From: Microbacterium hydrocarbonoxydans
GTDB taxonomy: Bacteria > Actinomycetota > Actinomycetes > Actinomycetales > Microbacteriaceae
Direction of reading: 5' to 3'
DNA: 64,000 bases
NCBI RefSeq assembly: GCF_900105205.1
Contig: NZ_FNSQ01000005.1
Coordinates: 744,001 to 808,000 of the forward strand
The position numbers and the translations under genes are program-made. Of the stretch, positions 1 to 8,870 are shown in pieces. The number at the start of each line of letters is the position of its first letter. The first letter of the stretch is position 1. The notes under the pieces are model-generated. The model saw only the letters and a program-made list of their open reading frames with translations, made no database searches and had not been told where the DNA came from.

Positions 1-585
1 CATCGCTCGGGCACTGCGTCCGCCGGCGCTGTCCGGGATGCCGCGCGCGTCCAGCGGGTACTGATCCTCGGGGCCTCCGGTGGCGTCGGCACGTTCGCCG
101 TGCAGCTCGCCGCGCTGCGAGGAGCGGAGGTGTGGGCGACGTGCGGTGAACGCAATGCGCGTCTCGTCGAGCACCTCGGCGCCGTGCGCACGCTCGATCA
201 TCGTCGCTCTCCGCTCGCCGAGCTCCCGGCCGCCCACTTCGATGCCGTGATCGACATCGCGGGCGGCGTGGGGCTGCGTGAGCTGCAGAATCTCGTGGCG
301 CCCGGCGGCACGGTGGTGCTGGTGACCGGGGACGGCGGTCCGGTTCTCGGGCCGATCCCGCGGATGCTGAAAGCAGCACTGCTCTCGATCGGATCGAGCC
401 GTCGCATCCGCCCATGCGCAGCCAGTCCGCGCCCCGAGATCCTCGCCAAGCTCCTCGAACTCGTCTCCGAAGGACGCCTCACGCCCGTCATCGAGCGGGA
501 GTACCCGTTCGAGGAGGGGGCCGCCGCCCTCGCGCACGTCGAGGCGGGGCACACGGTGGGCAAGGTGGTCGTGCGAGGAGCCTGA
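1..585 (+). CDS. Zinc-type/quinone-oxidoreductase-like dehydrogenase (MDR family), C-terminal part
   Basis: The first 194 visible residues are the C-terminal part of a medium-chain dehydrogenase/reductase; the N-terminus lies before the window. The nucleotide-binding loop GASGGVGTFAVQLA sits at visible residues 24-37 and is the classic Rossmann fingerprint of NAD(P)H:quinone oxidoreductase-like members. The protein ends HTVGKVVVRGA, the usual family C-terminus (an AGHTxGKVVV-type motif). It probably reduces a quinone or an activated alkene with NADPH in the cytoplasm; the substrate cannot be told. No zinc-ligand region is visible because the catalytic N-terminal domain is missing. A 164-bp gap separates it from the next gene, so it is probably transcribed independently. 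Confidence 0.85.
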   Translation, partial: HRSGTASAGAVRDAARVQRVLILGASGGVGTFAVQLAALRGAEVWATCGERNARLVEHLGAVRTLDHRRSPLAELPAAHFDAVIDIAGGVGLRELQNLVAPGGTVVLVTGDGGPVLGPIPRMLKAALLSIGSSRRIRPCAASPRPEILAKLLELVSEGRLTPVIEREYPFEEGAAALAHVEAGHTVGKVVVRGA

Positions 586-749
586 GCGAGAAGCGTCCGC
601 GCTCTGGCGGCGTTCAGGGGCGGATGACAGAATAGATGCTGGCGTGCCCGAGTCGCATCTTCCCCGGGCGCCGACTCTGACCGAGCGGCGCGGGTCGAAG
701 GACCGCCGGGCCCCTGGACAGCGTCCGCCGCATCCGTTCGAGGAGCCCC

Positions 750-1636
750 ATGTCTGTCGAAACCACTGCGTCGACGTCCGAGACCGCCACTCCGGTCCGC
801 ACCGCACACCACCGTCACTACCTGATGTGCAAGCCGTCGCACTTCACGGTGAACTACTCGATCAACCCGTGGATGGAGCCGGCCAAGCCGACCGACACGG
901 CCAGGGCCGTCGAGCAGTGGCAGAAGCTGCACGACCTCTACCTCGAGCTCGGCCACGAGGTCGAGCTCATCGAGCCGCTCGCCGGATACCCCGACATGGT
1001 CTACACCGCCAACGGCGGATTCCTGATCGACAACCGCGCCTACGTGCCGAAGTTCCGCTTCGTCGAACGTCAGGGTGAGGCTCCGGCCTTCGCCGACTGG
1101 TTCCGCGCCGCCGGCTACGACACCGTCATCCCCGAAGAGGTCAACGAGGGCGAGGGCGACTTCCTGCTCGTCGGCGACGTGATCCTCGCCGGCACCGGCT
1201 TCCGCTCGACCGGCGACAGCCACCGCGAGGTGGGCGAGGTCTTCGGCCGCGAGGTCGTGTCGCTCAACCTCGTCGACCCGCGCTTCTACCACCTCGACAC
1301 CGCGATCGCCGTGCTCGATCCGGTGCAGGGCACGGAGAACGGCGGCCCGAGCGCGCGAACATCGCGTACCTCCCCGGAGCGTTCGACGACGAGAGCCGCG
1401 CGATCCTCGAAGAGCGCTTCCCCGACGCGATCCTCGTGTCCGACGAAGACGGCTCCGTGTTCGGTCTCAACTCCGCGAGCGACGGCTACAACGTCATCAT
1501 CTCGCCGCGGGCGAAGGGCTTCGAGACGCAGCTGCGCGAGCGCGGCTACAACCCGATCATGATCGACCTGTCCGAGCTGCTGCTCGGCGGCGGCGGCATC
1601 AAGTGCTGCACGCTCGAGCTGCGCGGTCAGGCATGA
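750..1636 (+). pseudogene. ddaH: Dimethylargininase (DDAH), frameshifted by one missing base near 1346
   Basis: Hydrolyses N-omega-methylated arginine to citrulline plus methylamine or dimethylamine. Residues 1-200 read in one frame (family signatures MCKPSHFTVNYSINPWM and FYHLDTA with the catalytic His). From about 1349 the reading continues in another frame (ERANIAYLPGAF onward) to the catalytic-Cys segment GGGGIKCCTLEL and the stop at 1636. Adding one C to the CCC run at 1346-1348 restores a 295-residue protein of normal length, so the break is probably a sequence error. The start is the ATG at 750 behind GAGGAG. The stop overlaps the ornithine aminotransferase start (ATGA), indicating one operon for methylarginine/ornithine use. 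Arginine deiminase-like relatives are the main alternative. Confidence 0.85.
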
Positions 1637-2844
1637 CCGCCGTCGAGCCCGGCGTCGCGGCAGAGGTCGCGGCCGAGCCGCACGTCGCGCACAACTACCA
1701 CCCGCTGCCGGTCAACATCGCCCGCGGCGAGGGTGCCTGGGTGACGGATGTCGAGGGCAAGCGCTACCTCGACCTGCTCGCCGCCTACTCGGCGGTGAAC
1801 TTCGGCCACCGGCATCCGGCTCTCGTGGCAGCCCTGACCGAGCAGCTCGGTCGGGTCACCCTCACCAGCCGCGCGTTCATGAGCGACCGCCTCGAGCCGT
1901 TCGCGGCCGCGCTCGCCGCGCTCGCCGGCAAGGAGATGGTCCTGCCGATGAACACCGGCGCCGAAGCGGTCGAGACGGGCATCAAGGTCGCCCGTGCCTG
2001 GGGCTACCGCGTCAAGGGCATCGCCGACGGGCGGGCGCGCATCATCGTCGCCGCCGGCAACTTCCACGGCCGCACGACCACCATCGTCAGCTTCAGTGAC
2101 GACGAGGAGGCGCGGGCCGACTTCGGACCGTACACGCCCGGATTCGACACCGTGCCCTACGGGGATGCGGATGCCGTCGCCGCGGCCATCACCGACGACA
2201 CCGCGGCCGTCCTCATCGAGCCCATCCAGGGCGAGGGTGGAGTGGTGATCCCGCCCGAGGGCTATCTCCGCCGCATCCGCGAGATCTGCGACGAGAAGAA
2301 CGTGCTGTTCATCGCCGACGAGATCCAGTCGGGTCTCGGCCGCGTGGGCGAGACCTTCGCCTGCGACCGGGAGGGCGTCGTGCCCGACCTGTACCTGCTC
2401 GGCAAGGCGCTCGGCGGCGGCATCCTTCCCGTCTCCGCCGTCGTCGGCGATGCCGACGTGCTGGGAGTCATCCGCCCCGGCGAGCACGGCTCGACGTTCG
2501 GCGGCAACCCGCTCGCCGCAGCCGTCGGGCTGCGCGTGGTCGAGATGCTCGAGTCGGGCGAGTTCCAGGAGCGCGCCCGCGCTCTGGGTGCCCACCTCGG
2601 CGCTGCGCTCGAGCCGCTGATCGGCCACGGCGTCACCGAGGTGCGCATCGCCGGGTTGTGGGCGGGCGTCGACATCGACCCCGCCAGGGGCACGGGTCGC
2701 GAGATCGCCGAGAAGCTCCTCGATCGCGGCGTGCTCGTCAAGGACACGCACGGGCAGACCATCCGCATCGCCCCGCCGCTCGTGATCCGAGCGACGGAGC
2801 TGGACTGGGCCGTCGAGCAGCTGAAGCTGGTGCTCGGGGCCTAG
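1633..2844 (+). CDS. rocD: Ornithine--oxo-acid aminotransferase
   Basis: A 403-residue class-III PLP aminotransferase that converts ornithine plus 2-oxoglutarate to glutamate semialdehyde plus glutamate. The PLP lysine is K258 in the segment LLGKALGGG, and D229 in FIADEIQSG contacts the PLP ring nitrogen in the family. The N-terminal NYHPLPVNIARGEG and GNFHGRT motifs are typical of ornithine aminotransferase rather than acetylornithine aminotransferase, which it resembles in fold. The start is the ATG at 1633, overlapping the ddaH stop by 4 bp; a longer upstream start at 1603 would run inside ddaH. Translational coupling to ddaH supports a shared arginine-family catabolic role. Confidence 0.93.
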   Translation: MTAVEPGVAAEVAAEPHVAHNYHPLPVNIARGEGAWVTDVEGKRYLDLLAAYSAVNFGHRHPALVAALTEQLGRVTLTSRAFMSDRLEPFAAALAALAGKEMVLPMNTGAEAVETGIKVARAWGYRVKGIADGRARIIVAAGNFHGRTTTIVSFSDDEEARADFGPYTPGFDTVPYGDADAVAAAITDDTAAVLIEPIQGEGGVVIPPEGYLRRIREICDEKNVLFIADEIQSGLGRVGETFACDREGVVPDLYLLGKALGGGILPVSAVVGDADVLGVIRPGEHGSTFGGNPLAAAVGLRVVEMLESGEFQERARALGAHLGAALEPLIGHGVTEVRIAGLWAGVDIDPARGTGREIAEKLLDRGVLVKDTHGQTIRIAPPLVIRATELDWAVEQLKLVLGA

Positions 2845-2876
2845 TCCGCGTCCTGTCGAACCCCGTCGGCCCTCGC

Positions 2877-3337
2877 TCAGGCGGGGGTGTCGTTCGGGTC
2901 GAGGGTGCGCAGGGTGTCCTGCTCGACCTCGTTGTCGGCCTCGAGCTGGTCCTCGGTGTTCTCGTCGCCACCGAGGGCCGCATCGCGGTCGGGGCTCGCG
3001 TTGCCCTGGATGGCGCCACGCGGCGATTCGCCGTGCGAGCTGTCACCCTGGATCGCGCCGCCCTGGGCCGCCCCCTGAGCGTTCTCCTCCTGGGCGTCGC
3101 CCTGGATCGCACCGCGAGCGGCGTCTCCGTGCGAGCTGTCGCCCTGGATGGCACCGCCCTGCGTCGAGCCCTGGGCGTTGCCGTCGAGCTCGTCGGGCCG
3201 GCGTCCGGCATCCGCAGACGACTGTCCGGCATCCGCGGACGACTGTCCGTCCGGAGCGGTGTTGTGCTCGGGGATCTGCTCGGGGAGCCCTCGGCGGGCT
3301 GCTCGGGGTGCGGGGTGCGTCCTGTGTTCTGGTCCAT
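2877..3337 (-). pseudogene. Low-complexity QG-rich hypothetical protein, frameshifted near 3282-3285
   Basis: The minus strand starts MDQNTGRTPHPEQPAEGSP from the ATG at 3337, then must change frame at the GGGG run (plus-strand 3282-3285) to continue EQIPEHNTAPDGQSSADAG. One added base gives a 153-residue protein. After that point the frame holds an acidic, Gln/Gly/Ala-rich sequence with degenerate repeats (GAIQGDSSHG occurs twice, GAIQGD/GAIQGN twice more) and ends EQDTLRTLDPNDTPA. No domain or signal peptide is recognisable; it is predicted to be intrinsically disordered. Its stop lies 33 bp from the convergent rocD stop. I do not recognise the family. The repeat regularity is the main evidence that this frame is coding. 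Confidence 0.5.
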
Positions 3338-3410
3338 GTCGCGACGGTACGTCCGGTCCTGTCGACCGGGGAGGGCATTGACAAACCCCGTGGGCCCGGT
3401 CAGGACCGGT

Positions 3411-4763
3411 TCAGTCCCGGGGTGCCGTGCGGATCGGCGAGGTCGCGGCGGCTTCGTCGCTGAACTCCACCGGGTCTGCCTTCTCGCGCAACTGGTCGCG
3501 ATCCACGATGCTGAGCGGCCGGGTCTCGTCGAGCGTCATCAGGAACCGGCTCCCCTCGGAGCGATGCAGGCGCCCCGAGGTGAACACCCAGATCGCTCCG
3601 ATCGCACAGGCCACGAAGCCGGCGGTGCCGCCCAGCATGATCGCGCTGCGCGGACCGAACGTGTCGGCCACCCACCCGGCGATCGGGGCGCCGATCGGGG
3701 TCGAGCCCATGATCACGGCCATGTAGAGCGCCAGCACGCGCCCGCGCAGCGCCGGGGCGGTCGTCATCTGCACGTAGCCGTTCGCCGTGGTCAGGAGCGT
3801 CACGATCGTGAACCCGGTGAACGTCAGCGTCACCGCGTAGGAGATGTAGGTCGGCATCGCCGCCGACACGAAGGCGGCCACGCCGAAGCCGCCGGCCGCG
3901 AAGATCACGACGCGCACCCTGGCACGGTCACGACGGGCGGCGAGCAGCGCCCCGGCCAGCGAGCCGATCGCGAGCACCGAGCTCAGTACGCCGTATCCGT
4001 CGGCGCCCGCCCCGAACTCCAGCGCCATGGTCGAGGCGAAGATCGGGAAGTTCATGCCGAACGCGCCGATGAGGAACACCGTCACGAACACCACTCGCAG
4101 GTCGCTGCGACCCCAGACGTAGCGGAATCCCTCGGCGAGACCGCCAGGACGACGGTTCTTGAGCCGTGGTGCGAGCTGGCCGGTGCGCAGCATCAGCAGG
4201 GCGACGAGCATGGCAAGGAATGTCACGGCGTTCGCGATGAACACCCAGCCCGACCCGATCGCGACGATCAGCAGGCCACCGACGGCCGGGCCGATCATGC
4301 GGGCCAGGTTGAAGGAGGCCGAGTTGAGGGCGACGGCGTTCGAGGTGTCGCCGGCCGACACCATGTCGGAGACGAAAGCCTGGCGAGCGGGGGCGTCGAA
4401 GGCGTTCACGACGCCGAAGGCCGCGGCGAACCCGAACATCATCGGCAGCGTCATGACGTCGTTCAGCAGCAGCACGCCCACGGCGATCGCGAGCATCAGC
4501 AGCGCGGTCTGGGTCGCCAGCAGGATGCGCCGCCGCTCGAAGCGGTCGGCCACCCAGCCGGTCACGCTCACCAGCACGAGCGGCGGACCGAACTGCAGCG
4601 CCATGGTGAACCCCATGGCTGCGGCGTCGTTGTCGGTGAGTTCGGTGAGGACGACCCAGTCCTGGGCGGTCGCCTGCATCCATCCGCCGATGTTCGACAC
4701 CAGCGCTCCGGCGAACCAGATGCGGTAGTTGATGTTCGCGAACGAACGGAACATCGCGCTCAT
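3411..4763 (-). CDS. MFS transporter, DHA3/EntS-like exporter
   Basis: A 450-residue membrane protein with about twelve hydrophobic segments. It begins FANINYRIWFAGALVSNIGGWMQATAQDW, typical of the MFS_3/TMF exporter group (relatives of the enterobactin exporter EntS). The loop GWVADRFERRRILL is the MFS motif between helices 2 and 3, and GPAVGGLLI marks helix 5. A charged cytoplasmic tail of about 50 residues follows the last helix. The start codon overlaps the stop of the upstream MarR gene by 4 bp, so the two are one operon. This suggests a regulator-controlled drug or metabolite efflux pump. The substrate is not predictable. Confidence 0.88.
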   Translation of the reverse strand: MSAMFRSFANINYRIWFAGALVSNIGGWMQATAQDWVVLTELTDNDAAAMGFTMALQFGPPLVLVSVTGWVADRFERRRILLATQTALLMLAIAVGVLLLNDVMTLPMMFGFAAAFGVVNAFDAPARQAFVSDMVSAGDTSNAVALNSASFNLARMIGPAVGGLLIVAIGSGWVFIANAVTFLAMLVALLMLRTGQLAPRLKNRRPGGLAEGFRYVWGRSDLRVVFVTVFLIGAFGMNFPIFASTMALEFGAGADGYGVLSSVLAIGSLAGALLAARRDRARVRVVIFAAGGFGVAAFVSAAMPTYISYAVTLTFTGFTIVTLLTTANGYVQMTTAPALRGRVLALYMAVIMGSTPIGAPIAGWVADTFGPRSAIMLGGTAGFVACAIGAIWVFTSGRLHRSEGSRFLMTLDETRPLSIVDRDQLREKADPVEFSDEAAATSPIRTAPRD

Positions 4764-5200
4764 CGGTCGACCACCTTCCGCATCAGGGCGCTCGCCGCAC
4801 GCAGCGTCGCCAATTCGTCCTCCGTGAAGTCCAGCTCGCCGAGCATGTCGGCCAGCAGCTCGTCGCGGCGCCGGATGGTCTGCGCGACGATCTCGGTGCC
4901 GGACTCCGTGATGTCGACCTGCACGCGGCGGCGGTCTTCGGCATCCGGCGTGCGGATCACGTACCCCTGCTCCTCGAGGCCGTTGATCATGTTGGTCATC
5001 GACGGTGCGGTGACGCGCTCGCGTTCGGCGAGCGAGGTGATCGTGCGCTGCCCGTGCATGCGCAGCGTCGCCAGCACCGCCAGCTGCGCATCGCTCATGG
5101 CGTCGACGGCGCGGACGGATCGAAGGCGCCGTGCGAGCCGGAACGTCGCCATGCGCAGGTCTGTCGCGGTGAGGTGGAGGGATTCATCGGTCGCAGACAT
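4760..5200 (-). CDS. MarR-family transcriptional regulator
   Basis: A 146-residue winged-helix protein. The recognition region (ITSLAERERVTAPSMTNMINGLEEQGYVIRTPDAEDRRRVQVDITESG) is a textbook MarR DNA-binding segment including the DRR wing motif. It is translationally coupled to the MFS exporter downstream, the standard arrangement for an efflux repressor that also controls itself. A perfect 15-bp palindrome lies 2 bp upstream of its ATG where a ribosome-binding site would normally sit, suggesting a short-leader or leaderless mRNA directly blocked by the repressor. The inducer is unknown. Confidence 0.9.
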   Translation of the reverse strand: MSATDESLHLTATDLRMATFRLARRLRSVRAVDAMSDAQLAVLATLRMHGQRTITSLAERERVTAPSMTNMINGLEEQGYVIRTPDAEDRRRVQVDITESGTEIVAQTIRRRDELLADMLGELDFTEDELATLRAASALMRKVVDR

Positions 5201-5202
5201 TA

Positions 5203-5217
5203 CTTAGACAGTCTAAG
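5203..5217. promoter_or_regulatory. Operator palindrome of the marR-MFS operon
   Basis: CTTAGACAGTCTAAG is a perfect inverted repeat (7-bp arms, 1-bp centre), the size and AT-edged style of MarR-family operators. It begins 3 nt from the regulator's start codon and also lies in the short gap to divergent cutC. Autorepression is inferred. Confidence 0.65.
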
Positions 5218-5281
5218 CAATTTCGATCGAGATCGGAAGTCGCAGCGGTCGAGTCCTCCGCGCTCAGGCCAGAATGGTCGG

Positions 5282-6018
5282 ATGACCCGAACCCCCGCCA
5301 TCGAGATCGCAGTCCAGGACCCCGCAGGCGTCCGCATCGCCGGAGCCGTGGGCGCCGCTCGCGTCGAACTGGCTCAGGCCCTGCCGCTCGGCGGGCTCAC
5401 GCCGTCGCCGGCGACGGTCGAGCTCGCCGTCGAGGCCGCCCGCTCGGTGGGCGTCAAGGTGCACGTGCTGATCCGCCCGCGCGCCGGCGGTTTCCACTAC
5501 GACGCCGATGAGATCGCGGTGACCGAGCGCGACGTCCGTCGCGCGATCGAGGCCGGCGCCGACGGCGTCGTGATCGGGGCGCTGGATGCCGACGGCGCCC
5601 TCGACCTCGCGGCGATGGCCCGACTCCGCGACGCCGCGGGGGAGCATCCGTCACGCTGCACCGTGCCATCGACGTCACCGCGGATCCGGTCGCGACACTG
5701 CGCGCGGCCCGCGACCTCGGACTCCGCCGCGTGCTCACCTCCGGGGGCGCGTCGGTCGCGATCGAGGGCATCGAGACCCTCCGAGCGCTCGTCGTCGAGG
5801 CCGGGGGCGCGATCGAGGTCATGGCGGGGAGCGGAGTGGATGCGGCCAGCGCGGCGGCTCTGGCAGCAGCCGGCGTCGACGCGCTGCACTTCTCCGCCAA
5901 GCGCACCGTGCACGAGCACGGCGGCGTGCGGATGGGGTCCGCCTCCGACGGCGTCGGCGGGTACGAGGTCACCGATCTGGAGATCGCCCGAGGCATCGTC
6001 GCCGCCGTCTCGGTCTGA
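5282..6018 (+). pseudogene. cutC: CutC-family protein, frameshifted by one missing base at 5638-5642
   Basis: CutC proteins are TIM-barrel proteins once linked to copper homeostasis; their real activity is unsettled. The N-terminal half (AIEIAVQDPAGVRIAGAVGA, then VHVLIRPRAGGFHY) is diagnostic. The frame is lost at a GGGGG run and continues in another frame with ASVTLHRAIDVTADPVATLRAARDLG, LTSGGA and FSAKRTVHEHGGVRMG. One extra G gives an intact 245-residue protein of normal length, so the break is probably a sequencing error. The start is the ATG at 5282; CAGAAT six bases upstream may be the -10 element of a leaderless transcript. It runs divergent from the MarR gene. Confidence 0.85.
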
Positions 6019-6050
6019 CGGGCGGCGCCTTGCGTCAGTAGGGTGGGGGC

Positions 6051-6905
6051 GTGACGGATACGCGCGAGTTCACGGATGCCCACGGCATCGCCATCGTCTA
6101 CGACGTGCACCAGGCGGCGGGTGAGGCCAGGGGAGTCGTGCAGCTGCTGCACGGGGTCGGCGAGCATGCCGGCCGTTACGGCGCTCTGATCGCCGCCCTC
6201 ACCGAGGCCGGCTTCTGGGTGTACGCCGACGACCACCGGGGACACGGGCGCACCGGCATCCGTCAGCACGGAGGCCCCGCGAAGCTCGGCCGGCTCGGAA
6301 AGGGCGGTCTGCGGGCGGCCGAGGCCGCGATCTGGCAGCTCACCGGGATCATCAAGGACGAGCATCCGGACCTTCCGCTCGTGCTGCTCGGCCATTCGTG
6401 GGGGTCGTTCCTCGCGCAGATGCTCGTCAACGACCACCCGGACGCCTGGGACGCGGTCATCCTCTCGGGCTCGGCGCTGCGGACGCCGGGGACCCTGAAC
6501 GCCGCCCCACTGAACGCCCGCTGGGCCGCCGCGGATGCGACCGGCTACGAGTGGCTCAGCCGCGACCCCGAGGTGGGGACCGCCTTCGGCGACGACCCGC
6601 TCACCACCGACGTCCCGCTGCTGAAGCTGTTCGGTCCGATCGAGGCCGCCAAGCTGTACGGGCGGCCCCGCAAGGACCTCGGCCGCGACATCCCGCTGCT
6701 GCTTCTCGTCGGTCGCGACGACCCGGTCGGCGGACCACGCAGCGTGCACATGCTCGCCGACGAGTACCGGCGCAGGTCCGGTTTCACCGACGTCACGACG
6801 CTGGTCTACCCCGATGCACGCCACGAGATCTTCAACGAGCTGCAGCAGGCCGAGGTCAGGGCCGACCTGCTGTCGTGGCTGGACGCGCGCATACCGGCTC
6901 GCTGA
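6051..6905 (+). CDS. Alpha/beta hydrolase, monoacylglycerol lipase-like
   Basis: A 284-residue serine hydrolase of the Hydrolase_4 (lysophospholipase/monoacylglycerol lipase) type. The nucleophile is S116 in LLGHSWGSF; the acid and base are in VGRDDPVG and DARHEIFNE. The oxyanion-hole sequence QLLHGVGEHAGRY is typical of monoacylglycerol lipases, as is the cap-loop start YADDHRGHG. It lacks a signal peptide and so acts in the cytoplasm. The GTG start at 6051 lies exactly six bases after TAGGGT, a plausible -10 box for a leaderless mRNA. The natural ester is not predictable. Confidence 0.87.
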   Translation: MTDTREFTDAHGIAIVYDVHQAAGEARGVVQLLHGVGEHAGRYGALIAALTEAGFWVYADDHRGHGRTGIRQHGGPAKLGRLGKGGLRAAEAAIWQLTGIIKDEHPDLPLVLLGHSWGSFLAQMLVNDHPDAWDAVILSGSALRTPGTLNAAPLNARWAAADATGYEWLSRDPEVGTAFGDDPLTTDVPLLKLFGPIEAAKLYGRPRKDLGRDIPLLLLVGRDDPVGGPRSVHMLADEYRRRSGFTDVTTLVYPDARHEIFNELQQAEVRADLLSWLDARIPAR

Positions 6906-7035
6906 GCCAGGACCCTCCTCGGCGTCCGCGTGTTACGCGCGATGAAGGTGCGTTACAGCGGGTGAATCCGCGTGACGGCGCGCGAGCGCGAGGCCCCGGC
7001 GGCGGCATAGATTCGCGGCGAGAGGGAGGTGCGCC

Positions 7036-7773
7036 GTGGGTTTCGTGGACGAGTGGCGTGCATGGCATGCATCGCGGGAGCGATACGCCGGGGCCGAGTA
7101 CGGACCCGCCGCCCTCGAGTCCACGAACTGGCTCATCACCGAACCCGCCGCCGTCGACGGCGTCTCGGGCCTCTGGGCGCTGACCGGAGACGGCGGCATC
7201 CGCGGCACGGACCTCGGCGCGACCGGCTCGGTGGTCACCCTGCGTGGCAGAGAGACGCTTCGGATCGGCCGCCGGGAACTGCGCGTGTTCGATCGACGGG
7301 GAGAGCTGGCACTGCGGGTGTTCAACCCGCGCCGCCTGGAGCGGGAGCGCTTCAGCGCGATCGACGCGTATCCGCCCAGGGAGGGGTGGCGGATCTCCGC
7401 GCGTTTCGAGGCGACGCCCGGCGAGACCGTCGCGATCATCACGATCGACGGACGGACCCACGAGACGGAGCTCGCCGGGCGGCTGCACTTCACCCTCGAC
7501 GGTGCCGCCTTGGCGCTGGCCGTGACGCGCTCCGAGCAGGGCGGGCTGAGCGCGGTCTTCGGCGACGGGACGAACGGCACCGAGACCTATCGGTTCCGCT
7601 TCCTTCCCATCGAAGAGCCGGCCGCCGACGGCTCAGCGGTCATCGACTTCAACCGCGCCTATCTGCCGCCGTGCGCCTTCTCCGACCAGTTCGTCTGCCC
7701 GCTGCCGCCCACCGGGAATCGCTACTCGGCGCCGATCAGGGCCGGGGAGCGGGCCGTCGTGCTCGGGCGCTGA
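7036..7773 (+). CDS. DUF1684 family protein
   Basis: A 245-residue soluble protein matching the DUF1684 pattern: an N-terminal region (GFVDEWRAWHASRE), a beta-rich middle, and the conserved C-terminal block FGDGTNGTETYRFRF, then IDFNRAYLPPCAFSDQFVCPLPPTGNR and a final IRAGERAV. The biochemical role of the family is unknown. The GTG start at 7036 is preceded by GAGGGAGG, a good ribosome-binding site. It sits alone between an esterase and the lipoate ligase, all on the same strand with gaps of 47-130 bp. Confidence 0.85.
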   Translation: MGFVDEWRAWHASRERYAGAEYGPAALESTNWLITEPAAVDGVSGLWALTGDGGIRGTDLGATGSVVTLRGRETLRIGRRELRVFDRRGELALRVFNPRRLERERFSAIDAYPPREGWRISARFEATPGETVAIITIDGRTHETELAGRLHFTLDGAALALAVTRSEQGGLSAVFGDGTNGTETYRFRFLPIEEPAADGSAVIDFNRAYLPPCAFSDQFVCPLPPTGNRYSAPIRAGERAVVLGR

Positions 7774-7820
7774 CGGCCTCGATCCGCGCCGCGGCGGCGG
7801 TCGCGCCTTAAGCTGTAACC

Positions 7821-8870
7821 GTGCACGGTGAATACAAGGTCCCCGGAGGAAAGCTCGTCGTCGTCGACCTCGAGGTCGAGGACGGCAGGATCGCGCGATT
7901 CCACCTCGCCGGCGACTTCTTCCTCGAGCCGGATACGGCGCTCGCCGACATCGATGCAGCCGTCACGGGTCTGCCGGTGGAGTCGGATGCCACGGCGATC
8001 GCCGCTGCCGTGCGCGGCGCCCTGCCCGAAGGCGCCCAGCTGCTCGGCTTCACGCCGGAGGCGGTCGGCACCGCGGTGCGCCGGGCTCTCGTCACGGCTC
8101 CTGGGTGGGGCGACTTCGACTGGGAGATCGTGCACGAGAAGGCGGTCTCGCCGCGCATGAACCTCGCGCTCGACGAGGTGCTCACCTCGCGGGTGGGCGA
8201 AGGGCGCCGCCGCCCGACCCTGCGCATCTGGGAGTGGGACCAGTCGGCCGTCGTCATCGGATCCTTCCAGTCGTACCGCAACGAGGTCGACCCCGAGGGG
8301 GCGGCGCGCCACGGATTCGACGTCGTCCGACGCATCTCCGGCGGGGGAGCGATGCTCATGGCCGCGGGGCAGATCATCACGTACTCGCTGTACGTACCGG
8401 CATCCCTCGTGCAGGGGATGACGTTCGCCGACTCCTACGCCTTCCTCGACGACTGGGTGCTGCAGGCGCTGCGCTCGCTCGGGATCGACGCGATCTACCA
8501 GCCCCTCAACGACATCGCCAGCTCGTCGGGCAAGATCGGCGGGGCGGCGCAGAAGCGCCTCGCGAACGGCGGAGTGCTGCATCACGCGACCCTGTCGTAC
8601 GACATCGACGGCCAGATGATGACCGAGGTGCTGCGCATCGGGCGCGAGAAGCTCAGCGACAAGGGCACGACCTCCGCCGCGAAGCGCGTCGACCCGCTGC
8701 GCAGTCAGACCGGGCTCGCCAGGGCTGAGATCATCGAGCGCTTCAAGGACACGTTCCGCTCGCTGACCTCGGCGGAGGACGGGTCGATCAGCGCCGAGGA
8801 GTACGCCGACGCCGAAGCGCTGGTGGAGTCGAAGTTCGCCACCGACGCGTGGCTGCACAGGGTTCCGTGA
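7821..8870 (+). CDS. lplA: Lipoate-protein ligase A with swapped accessory domain
   Basis: A 349-residue enzyme that activates lipoate with ATP and attaches it to lipoyl domains. The catalytic core spans about residues 95-330: RRISGGGAM is the substrate-binding motif and K238 in GKIGGAAQ is the family's catalytic lysine. Residues 1-90 (GGKLVVVDLEVEDGRI, then LAGDFFLEPD) look like the accessory domain that is C-terminal in E. coli LplA or separate as LplB, so the order is reversed here. TAAGCT lies six bases before the GTG start, consistent with a leaderless transcript. The stop overlaps the start of the following methyltransferase. Confidence 0.87.
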   Translation: MHGEYKVPGGKLVVVDLEVEDGRIARFHLAGDFFLEPDTALADIDAAVTGLPVESDATAIAAAVRGALPEGAQLLGFTPEAVGTAVRRALVTAPGWGDFDWEIVHEKAVSPRMNLALDEVLTSRVGEGRRRPTLRIWEWDQSAVVIGSFQSYRNEVDPEGAARHGFDVVRRISGGGAMLMAAGQIITYSLYVPASLVQGMTFADSYAFLDDWVLQALRSLGIDAIYQPLNDIASSSGKIGGAAQKRLANGGVLHHATLSYDIDGQMMTEVLRIGREKLSDKGTTSAAKRVDPLRSQTGLARAEIIERFKDTFRSLTSAEDGSISAEEYADAEALVESKFATDAWLHRVP

